Made by a program: the position numbers and the translations under genes
The notes under the pieces: generated by a model
Told to the model about the DNA's origin: nothing
What the model saw: the letters and a program-made list of their open reading frames with translations, nothing else
The model's database searches: none
From: Apiotrichum sp. Y4204
Taxonomy: Eukaryota > Basidiomycota > Tremellomycetes > Trichosporonales > Trichosporonaceae
Assembly (NCBI GenBank): GCA_025531455.1
Contig: JAMYHL010000005.1
Location: forward strand, 496,001 to 560,000
Direction: 5' to 3'
DNA length: 64,000 nt
Part shown: positions 23,247 through 33,221 of the stretch, piece after piece
How the letters are laid out: each line of letters begins with the position of its first letter
How positions within the stretch are numbered: position 1 is the first letter of the stretch

Positions 23247-26200
23247 CGGCCTGGACTATTATGGAACCGCGGGCTTGGCGTGGTCTGGATCTGGCGGCGC
23301 CCAAAAGTTTGTTTTGTCTTGTTTTTGCGTGGTTTTTTTTTCTTGCGCAGCGTTGGCTTTTCTCTTACTCGCTGCGCTTTACTCGTACTTGGCTTCTTGG
23401 CTTGGCAGAGCACCTGACACTGCACGTAATAATTCATAAATCTCTCGCTTCTCAATTCTCAGCTGATGCACCACCTGATTATGCAGGCACGCCACTGATC
23501 CACTGACGTTTGACATAGCACTTTGTAGGTCCAATAGCTACGTGGAAGGCGGGATTGCAAGCAAACCTAATGTTTAACACTGACGCCGTGGCCATAACGC
23601 CCGCGGCTAGCGACACTTACCGCCTACATCTCGGAATTACGTCAAGTGCCCCGGAAGCCTGCAGTTCGCTCGGAATGACGATATCGGAAGCTTGGAAGCT
23701 GGCGGATATGTCGGCGTGGATTGATGACGGAGGCTTCGGCAGTAAACTCAGACATGTGCCCATGACTCTGGGCTGGTGACGATATCTCGCTCAACGTGCT
23801 CCTGAAGAGGCTGACGCCGCGGATGAAAGTGTTGGAGTAGTGCAGACCGACTGTGTAGAGAAGGGAGAATAGGGGATGAAAGCAGTGAGATCGTAGGTGA
23901 AGCGACAGCGATGAGGCGGGCAGAGATCAAACGTAATCCCAGACTTCCATCGCCACTCACGACGGTCCATTGCGAGACGGACGGTCAGGCTCGTCGTGAT
24001 GGTTATTTAAGGTCGCGCCAGGTGGCATAATCGCAGATCCGTGGGTGCGGTCACACCTGTACCAAACACGAGAGCGGGGTGGCTGCGGACGACGTGACAT
24101 AAGGGCTTTTTTCGACCCGCAGACCGCCTCGAGGGCGGCGACCGTTGAGCAAGTCTTGCTGTGGCGCGCACTGGGCTGCGGGATTGGTCTTCTGTCGGGA
24201 CGGGGAGCACCGTGGGCGCGTTCTTGTGCGCGTTCGTGCTGGGCTCGTCGGCGGGCTGCGCCTTTATGGTGCAGATAGCTGCTGGCGTGGTTCGGAGACA
24301 GGAGGCGCCGCCGTCGGACCACGGAGCCAAATGGGGAGACATTGTGGTTGACAATATTGACAGTCAGCCCCGTGGGGCCGCCGCAATATCGTTTATCCGC
24401 ATGGGCGCCAAGTGTGACGCGTCTTCGATGCGGCCACCGAACGCGCGATAACTGTCGACACGAATGGTCGTCGGCGATGATGATCTGCTGCCCGTCTACG
24501 ACGAGTACGCTCTTCTGTGGAAGAGTGTGGCTGTCGAGAGTGGCACTTTGACTCATGGCATGCTTTGCCACACCGGTATTTACGCAGCCCCCTGCTGCTC
24601 ATTCAAGACCCTCACGCGAGGCAGCTGCCGAACGTCTAGGGGCGCGTACCCTCATCCCATGCCGGCGTACGGCGTACCCCCGGAATATCAACCAACTGGG
24701 GGCCCTGTCCTGTCCGGTGGGACGTGCACTTGGCAGTACTCGAGTTGATGGCAGCTGGCCCAGAAGATTGTTGGTTTTTTTTGCTGGCATTGTCGATTTG
24801 GTTAACCTCCAGCTCCTCATTTTCTATCTGCATGCCCTTCCCGTCTCCGTTGTCATTCTGGTATCCACTCATTCAGTTTCTTGATGTTAGACTTGGAGCA
24901 AAGGTCGCGTACGGCCAGAGAGCTAGCGAACTCGAGACCAAGGGAGCGTGGAGAGCTTGACGCTGGTGAATCGCAGCTGGGGACCTTAACGCGGCGGGTG
25001 ATGAAAGGCGGACGTGAACGCGATGGTGGTGAAGGCTGACCGATAAGAAAGAAAGCCGCCGGTGCTCAGTCCTATACCTCGTCCCCGTCCTCACAGCTGC
25101 GTCCTCGTCAAACTCTCCACGGCCACGGTTCGCGTGGGCAAATTGGTGGCCTCGGCGGAACACAGATATTAGCTGATGACCTGCGCACACTCCCATTCAG
25201 CGACCACAGTCACACACGGCCGTGGGTGAAGCCATCATGGACGGACGTTGTTCAGATCCAGATCTGACCACCCGCCATGTCAGAGCCACACCATGGTAGA
25301 GCCACACCAACGACGTTGCATGCTCGTTAGGCTCATTCATGTCTCGGCCCTGCACCGATCGCATTCCGTGCTCTCGGATGCGGGCCGACAATGGGTTAGC
25401 GCCACACGGGCCGAGAAGGATAGATACGTGGCCGATGAGAGTCTGGAGAGTAGGCCATCAGAGCGCGGCATAGGCCAGGACTCGAATAGAAGTTCCAAGC
25501 ATCAGATCGTATTTCAGATCTCAGACTTTTGGCAGTCTGAAAGTCCTATTGTCCTTTCCCATCACGACCACCGCATTCCTCGCCGCCTCCGCGTACCGTG
25601 CGCCGCGTACCGTGCACTGCTTATCGTGCACTACGGCTCAGGGGCCCTATGGCCAATCAGCGAGCAGGAGGCTTGGCGGCTCGAGCTGATGTTTGGAGAT
25701 TGGAGGTATTGGGGGGAGGGTTGGGATGGAATGTGTGAGGTGGAAGTGTTTCGACTCTCATACTTCAGTTATGGGGGTCAGTATGAACACTGTTCTTTGC
25801 CCGTGTCTTGACGCATTGCTGGCTTGTGTTTCGCCACGACTTTCGACTTGTGGTGCTTGAAGACCGTTGTGGCCGGAGGGAAGGAGAGGGGTTCCCATCA
25901 ACGAGGCGTTACATCGCCAGTGAGAAGCATAAGTAGATACGACATTGGAAACCAGATGCATGCATCTGCCCACCGTTTATTGTGGCCTTGTGGAATGGGT
26001 GAGGCGGCGATGAGGCAGTGGCGCAGTAGCAGTACTCGGCGCTTGGTCATAGGGCCCCGCAGTGCTTCTTGGGTAATCGAGAGTGACTGCGCTCCCGCAA
26101 GCGAGGCCGAGAAGACTCAATGGATGGCTGCCTCGATGCAGACGACGTCGCCTCATGTCGCTGAGATGCAATGACGCGAAACGAGCGGAGCGTTTGGTGA

Positions 26201-27234
26201 CATGCAAAATCGCGCAAGATGTATATGTCAAGGAGTGTTACGAAGAAGTGGTCTGCGTGTGAGAGTGAGTCTGGAGTCTCGTACCATGTAACGCAACCAT
26301 TTGGCGAGTTCACGTCTCTCGCCCCGGCGGCCGGCAGCCCCTCTTCTTCTTGCCCGTTCGCCGTTGTGCATCGCTTCCCCGCCGTTGCAAGCATCGCGTG
26401 AGTCGTATTGAGCGACCTGCACGGCCAAGAGCGGGAGGGATCGAGTGGTTATTGCCATTAACGGCGAGCCCGTTGGTCTCCGTCTTTTGGCCCACGCGGG
26501 TTGTTGTTGTGGAGTCGCGGAGTCGGGCGAGTTGTTGGTGCAACAACACTGGTCGGTTGGTTTTTTTGACTTTGATCATTTCATTGCCCCGCCCCCTTTC
26601 ACCCCCTTGCGCTACATCTTTTGCCGTCCTGGACATTGTCGTCGTGCCCGCCATCCTTGCGTCGCGCGCGTCGTCTCCACCGTTTCTTCCAGCTCTGCCG
26701 TCACCCTCGACGTTGCTTCCGATTCCACCCCTTTTGCTCTCCAGGCAGCTTAGCATCCAGCAATCCCTCTTTCGTTCGCCTGAATCTTGCATCCTCGCCA
26801 TCGCTATCGGTGTCGCCATCTCTTGAGGTCTCTCCATCACCAGACGCGTCCAGCCAGTCGCCCTCCACTCGTTTCATCATAACACGCACAGCAACCGCGC
26901 CCTGACTCTTCCTCCTACGCCTGCCCATCTCAACTCCAATCACCGCGCCCACGTCTTGGCGTTACCCATACACTTTGTTGTGCACCCCCGAGCAACGCCT
27001 CCGCCACCCACTCTCTCCCTCACGCGACCTCCTCCGAGTGGGCTCCCAGCTCCCAACTCCCGACTCTCACGCCCCTTTCCTCGCCCTGCACTGGCCATGA
27101 ACTGCGCGTCATAACCGCCGCCGCTGCTTCCTTCAACATCACAACAACCTCGTCGTTCACTTCATTCTCGCCCTCGCCCTCTTCATCTCTCGCACTTATC
27201 AACATCCTCATCCTCGTACCGCCCACCGTTCGCA

Positions 27235-29786
27235 ATGATCGGCATCAACGCCGAGGCGTCGTCGAGCCGCCAGACGCTTGACGCGTCCAGCAGGCCACGT
27301 AGAGCATCCAATGCAAATACCACGACGACCCCAGCATCCCCAACCACGCCGAAACCTCCCTCGACCACCGCATCGCAGCGCAAAGTCCGCACCGTTCCTC
27401 GTAAGTCGCACTCTTGTTCTGTGGTCTGATCCCAGCCTCTGCTGTATTCGATCCCCCGACACCCACTGAGGAGAACCCGCCGGCATTTGATTCTGCGTTC
27501 CCGACGCAGCGCCGCCCCGCCCGGCCCAAACACAGTCGGAAGCTACGATATGTGTCTACTGACGATTCATCGGACGACGAATACGACGACACCGACGACG
27601 ACGACGAGCCACCATGGTGGACGTTTACAGCGCGCGGCATGTCCAAGCTGCGCGCGATGCGCGGGCTAGGAGACCACGGAGGGGACAGCCCGTACGAATC
27701 AGGCCGCGAAGCGCCAGTGCACCCACCCAAGGAGACACACAAACGCAAGCGACGTTCACGTTCACGCGACCCTTACGGGCGAACCCCGGACCGGATGGAG
27801 AGTGGTGACTCGCACAACTGGTCGGGTGGCGAGCGCCGCGGCTCCGCAAATAAGCTCTTCAACCATCGCCCATTCCGTCTTCCCGCGGCCATTCCCCGAC
27901 GCTCTACCGAGCACTCTCGCGCAACACAAGCCTCTCCCAAACGGCCTGACGCTAACTCATCGACTCTCTCAACTCTCACACGATCCAACTCTGCGCCCGG
28001 CGCGCCCCCTAATCTCGCCGAAGGTATCGAGCGCACAGACACACCCGAACCCATTGTTACAGATGGCGGGGAAGACGCCGTTGTCGTGCGGCCCTCGCCG
28101 CGGCGCTCGTCAACGGCCTCGATGAGAAGGTTTCTTCCTACGAGGACGCGCTCGAGCGTTGACGGTGTCGACAGCTTCACCGATTCGGAGACGGCCATGG
28201 CGGCATCGCCCCGACTTCGGGCAAAACAACGGATGTTTGCTTTTAGCGGTGTTCCCGAAGAATCCGGCGTCGTTGATCTGTCGGACGATCTTGCGCCCGG
28301 AAGTACGACACCCCACGGAACGCCCACCACACCCACACCACACCACCACCGGATGCGCCGCCTGAATGCCAACAACCTGCGTATTCGCTTACCACCGCCG
28401 ATTACCCAGCACTTTGCGAATGGCTGGCCGCACGCGGGTTCGTGGCAGGACGCTCTGCGAACGGGCGATGTCTTTGAAGAACACAGTCACGGTGGGACTC
28501 CCGGGGTAACCGGTGCGCCTCGTGGGACCCGGCCCGCGAGTCTCAAGTCGCCCCCAAGTCTCAAGAATTATCCAGCGTTTGGCCGGCCTGCGAGCCTGAA
28601 CCGCCCGTCGAGCCTCAAGAGTCCTGGGCATACCACTCCTGTTGCGCAGACCATTCCTAGCCCTGGCGGGCAGACCCCGCCTCCGCCCGCTCCAGCGACA
28701 TACAGTCCGCCGGCTGTGGTACTGCAGCGCGAGGCGGATGGCAACGGCACAAGTACGGATACGGACGGCGGTGGTCGTGTGTTTGAAAAGCCAGTGGCGC
28801 GTCCACCAGTACACCGTTTAGCAACCGAAACGCGCCCGAGACCAAAGCGCAAGCAAAAGAAGGCAAAGAGATACGGGAGGTACCGCCCGGCACAACTGCC
28901 GCCCACGCCCGGTGGCCTCGGCTTTACTCCCTCCATCCGGAGCGAAAAGAGCAGCTCTTGGCAGCAGGTCCCGGAACCACCAGCAGACCACGAGAACGTC
29001 AACCCCTTTGACCGCATCGACGAGGAGTACATGCTATCTCCGCAGGCGAGCCGCCTGTCGGAGAAGGGCAGCTCTGGGAGCTGGGGGTGGTGCTTCGTCG
29101 TGCGCAGGGCACGCCAGAAGCGCGCGCTCGACGGCCTCACGGTCCACCAGCGCATCCGGCGCATGCTCTTCCTCGACGCGCGTATCACCATCTACATCCG
29201 TCTCTTCAACCTTGCGATTGTCACGACACTCCTCGCACTGGCAGTCACAATCCGCCGGAGACTGCACAATGTCGGCCTGCCGGGCATTATTGGCCCGTCC
29301 ACGACGCTCATCATCGCCTACGCCGCATTCACAATGCTACACGTCCTCACCGCCATGTACAGAGAGTACTTTGGCCGCCCAATCGGTCTCTGGGGCCTAC
29401 GCTCTAAGATGCTCTGGGTGTGTTTGGATCTGCTGTTTGTCGCCCTGTGGTCGAGTGCCATGACTCTGGCTGTCAATGACTACATTGATACACCACTCGA
29501 CTGCACAACGCTCTCACCCTGGTGGACGAAGGGGAATGTATACACCACGGTCCGACGGTCGCTCCCGCCGCACATCTCGTCGCGGTTCAATGTCGACACC
29601 CCTGTGCCCGAATACCTCAAGACGTCGCCGGAAATCGCCGACGTCTGTCGCCGCCAGGTTGCCTGCTTCAGCATTTCCCTCGTCGCCCTCCTCCTCTACT
29701 GCGGCAACATGGTCCTCTCCCTGTTCCGTATCTTCGAAACCGTCCGGCGCACAGCCAGCGGCGGCCGCGGAGTCATTGCCGCTTAA
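27235..29786 (+). CDS. Four-TM membrane protein, SRF1-like (phospholipase D regulator family)
   Basis: Exons 27235-27400 and 27436-29786 flank a 35-nt intron (GTAAGT..CCCAG) and give about 838 residues. The first roughly 600 residues are Ser/Pro/Arg-rich and disordered, with an acidic patch (DDEYDDTDDDDE), a basic KRKRRSRSRD stretch and repeats of the form PxSLKSP. The last roughly 220 residues hold four TM helices: ITIYIRLFNLAIVTTLLALA, then IIGPSTTLIIAYAAFTMLHV, MLWVCLDLLFVALWSSAMTL and VACFSISLVALLLYCGNMVL. A conserved-looking loop YREYFGRPIGLWGLRSK lies between the second and third. This arrangement resembles the fungal SRF1 family, named for a yeast regulator of phospholipase D Spo14. 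I am not sure of the family. The ATG at 27235 is the first in frame. It is convergent with UTP13, 127 bp away. Confidence 0.72.
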
Positions 29787-29913
29787 AACACGTATAGTCC
29801 CCACGCATGTGCATCACCCACGACCGACACGATCTACCCATCATCTGTTAGACTCTTGGGATACCTGGATACACGCCTGTAGCATGTGATGCATGATGAT
29901 ATCTATAACTCGA

Positions 29914-32811
29914 TTACTCGACCTCCATAATCTCGGTGCCGAACATGCCTCCGTCCATCTCGCTGATGGTGTAGTCGAGGATATAGCTCTCCTGGACGAG
30001 GCGGTCAACACGCCCCATGTGGCGCTCAGAGTAGGGGATGAGCGAGTCGAGGAGCTCGCGCATCGAGATGGTGGGTGCGGTCGTCTTTTTTGCCGCAGCG
30101 CGCGCCCGCTCAGCCGCCTCGTCGTCGTCACTGTCGCTGTCGCTCTCCTCCTCTTTCGGAGGGTTAGCGGCGGCCTCGAACGCAGCGAGGATCTCCTCTT
30201 GGGTCTTGAGACGGAAGATGGCGTGGAGGAGCGCCTGGGCGACGGCCGCGTTCTTGGCATTCGCGTTCCAGTCGCGCACGTGCTTGAGGAGACGCACGAG
30301 GTCGAGCGGCGGGAGTGTGCGCACCACCTCGTCAATCTCGGGCGACACGGACGCGGTGACTGCTTCGTCGGTATCCGTTCCGCCGTTCGCGGAGGTAATG
30401 ACCGTGCGGAAGAGGGAGAGCAGGCGGCCCGGCTGGGACATTGCGAGCGCGAGCTGGATTGCGCGCCGGTAGTCCTTTACCATGACAAAGTTGTTGAAGT
30501 CCTGCTCGGACTGCACGGCGGCAATCAGGGCAGCGTTCTTCTCGTCCTGCTCTGCGGCGGTCGAGTCCTCCCAGAAGGTCGCGACCGAGTCTGCGCCTGC
30601 GGACAGAATCGTCTCCTCGGACGGCGAGACGGCAAGTGCCCATACCTGGGGTTAGATCGGATTCTGTAGATTCTTCTACCCACTTTGTCCTCGTGGTTGT
30701 CGAGCGTAGCGACGCACTCCTCGTCCTTGATGTTCCAGAGCTTCACAAGACCATCGCCCGCCGACGAGACGAGCTGCATTCCCGAGCTCATAAAGTCCAC
30801 GCGGAGCACCGAGTTTGTGTGCCCCTCAAATGTCTTGAGGCACGTAAAGTCGTCGAGGCTCCAGAGCTTGATCGTGCGGTCGGCCGCGCCGGACGCGACG
30901 ATGCGGTCGTTGCGCGAAAACTTGACAGTCCACACACCGCGCCGATGGCCCTTGCACGTCCCAATGTGGCGAACTGCACCCTGCGCTGCGGCCCCGGAGC
31001 CGCTGTACTCGACCTCGAAGAGCTTGACGAGCTTGTCCTGCGAGCCGGAGACGAGGAAGCGGTCGTTTGGCGCAAGATCCAGCGAGTTGATGTCCTTGTC
31101 CGCGATACGCAGCGTTGCGAGGGAGCGCACCTTGAGCGGCTCGTCTGCCTCCTTGTCGATCTGCGAGAGATCCCACATCTTGACTGTCCGGTCCTGCGAC
31201 GCCGTGAAGAGGAAACGGCCCTGTCCGGGCTCCATCTTCTTCGAGAAGACGACGGCCCCGACAGCCTCCGCGTGACCCTCGCAGATGGCGACACAGCGCC
31301 ACCCGCTCGGCCCCCCCGGCACCCAGATGCGCGCGGTGCGGTCCTTGGCGCCGGTCACGAGCCACCGACCGTCGGGCGAGCGGTCGAGACACAACACCAT
31401 GTCGCGATGTCCGCTCAGCAGGCGGGCGTCAAACTCCGAGGTGGAGTACACTCTCACGAGCGACGAGTTTGTTGCGAGCACGACGTGTGTCGGCTCCTCG
31501 CCCTCGGCGCTCAGGAAGCCAGCGTCCACGATGTCGTCGTTGAAGCCGATCACCTGCCGAGACGGGGCAAGTGTGGAGAGGGAATGGAAAATGATGTTCT
31601 GGTCGGCGTGCACCGACACCAGAGACGATGTAGTCGCGTCGTACCTGGAGTCAGCGGAGCTGAGATTGTCGCTCAGTCGCGGTCTACTCACATGGCCTGA
31701 ATCACACCCCGCTGCTCGTCCTCGTCGTCCACCGCCTCGTCCACACCCTCGACACCCTTCATGACCGCGACCTCGGTGGCCTTGAGGACGTCCCAGACGC
31801 GCACCCGTCCCGCGTCGCCAGCAGTGTAGCACAACAAGCGCCCCGCACTGCTTCCCGTCACAGCCTGGTCCCGAGGCAGTAGTCCCAGCGCCTCGACCTG
31901 CTCGTTCGCAAGGAGGGTCTGCACGATCTTCGGCGCAGCAGCCTTGCCCTTGCCCTTTCCGTCCCCGAGATCCCACACCAAGACAACCTTGTCACGGCCG
32001 CCGGTCACCGCCCACCGCCCATCGTCCGACACGGCGACCCCACGCACTACGCTCACATGCCCGTCAAGCACTGCTCTCGGCTTCGCTCCGCCACCGCCGC
32101 CGACCACAACACGTGCGCCCGCGTCCCGCAGGTCAAACACCCGCACCTTGGTGTCTGTCGATCCCGTCCACAGCTCCATCTTCTGCCGCTCGTCCCCTGT
32201 TGTCGGGAAGGAGAAGTGCAGCGCCGAGACGGGCCCGCCGTGCCCGCGGAACAGGTGGGTCACGTATCCCCCTGCAAGATCCCACACCTTGACTACTCCA
32301 TCAGATGATGCCGTCGCGAGAAGTGTTGAATCAGGAGACACAGTAGCCAAGAGAATCGGTGCCGAGGATGCCCGGGGGAGCGCGCGCGTGTACGTCAGTA
32401 GCGGCGGCTTGGGCGTCGTCGCGACCTCCTCGGGCAAAGGGTAGTACCGCAGAGTGTTCGACTGATGGCACGTGATGAGCGTTGGCGGCGCGGTGTGATA
32501 CGACAGCGCGAGTGCTGTGATTGCTGTTGTGTCCTGCGTGTCAGAGGTTTACAAGCCTAAGCCACCTCCTTGTAGACTCACTCCCTTCACGCGTGCGACA
32601 CCCCGGCCAGTGCGGATCTCGGTCACGAGCACCTCCTCGCCCATGGTCGTAATGAGCCACTCTCCATCGCGCGTAAGAAGCACGGGCCCACCGGTGTACA
32701 GCGGCCGGATCGAGGTGGGCGATGCGCGGAAGCTGCTGTCAGTTGCGTCTTCGGACCACGGAGACAAGCGGCGTACCTCGTCTTGAGCTGCCGTTTTGAG
32801 GAGCCGTTCAT
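29914..32811 (-). CDS. UTP13: UTP13, WD40 subunit of the small-subunit processome
   Basis: Nucleolar WD40 protein (human TBL3) of the UTP-B module, which helps U3 snoRNP process 18S pre-rRNA. Exons: 32777-32811, 32582-32732, 31692-32533, 30684-31644, 29914-30645. All four introns are 38 to 48 nt and in frame, giving 906 residues. The N-terminus has the family signature RPLYTGGPVLLT. Two beta-propellers follow with typical repeats: ATASSDGVVKVWDLAGGYVT, ARIWVPGG, NDRFLVSGSQDKLVKLFEV, ASGAADRTIKLWSLDDFTCL and VSSAGDGLVKLWNIKDEECV. The C-terminal helical Utp13 domain is also present, with LIPYSERHMGRVDRLVQESY. The start was placed at 32811 because only that frame matches across the first splice. 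It is divergent from the SCY1-like gene. Confidence 0.94.
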
Positions 32812-33221
32812 TGTGCTGAAAGTTGAGCACAGCCGGTCTGAGAAAGTCGTTCGGCGTCCTGGATTGGAACGTGTAGTCTATGCAGCCTACGCGTCGATGG
32901 TGTTGGAGAGATGAGAGGGAGAGCGTAGTCTCTGGAACATTTGTTCATGGTGCTCGATCTCGATCTCGAGGGTGGACATGAAGATCGACAACTTTCTGTT
33001 ATCCGGGGGGCACAAATTGAGCCAAATATTTTCCACGTGATGCCACGTGGTGTAAATGCGGGGAATGCCCAGGCCCTATGCGGGGTAGGCTCACGCGCCA
33101 CGACGAGCTCGACGACAGCGGATGGCCACCGACCGACTGCATGACAGCATGCGGCAAACCGTAAGATCGTTTAACGCATCGATGCGCATCTCACTCTTCA
33201 CACCACACTCATCTCGTCAAC
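32812..33221. promoter_or_regulatory. Bidirectional promoter UTP13 / SCY1-like
   Basis: A 410-bp spacer between two start codons. It contains a pair of CACGTG motifs at 33034-33039 and 33044-33049, spaced 10 bp apart, one helical turn. No gene. Confidence 0.6.

Larger units (their letters stand above)
18851..27234. other. Gene-free block of about 8.4 kb
   Basis: I found no chain of frames with splice signals and family content. Open frames are short, overlap on both strands and lack coherent protein sequence. Base composition is visibly more balanced than in the flanking genes. The block is dotted with GATC-centred palindromes and short tandem repeats (separate entries). A slightly coding-like stretch lies at 24090-24450. 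The last roughly 800 bp (26400-27234) are pyrimidine-rich on the plus strand and are probably promoter and leader of the SRF1-like gene. A long non-coding transcript, a heterochromatic or centromere-like spacer, or unrecognised lineage-specific genes all remain possible. Confidence 0.5.

Noticed and set aside
23957..24571. 204-codon minus-strand frame in the gene-free block
   Set aside because: Its composition is random-looking (Arg/His/Pro-rich), with no splice partners or motifs.
26350..26826. 158-codon plus-strand frame with hydrophobic stretches before the SRF1-like gene
   Set aside because: Hydrophobicity follows from a pyrimidine-rich leader. No splice link to the 27235 start and no family content.
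32808..33101. Minus-strand frame upstream of UTP13 as an extra 5' exon
   Set aside because: UTP13 starts well at 32811 with a family-like N-terminus after the first splice. The upstream frame reads as promoter sequence.
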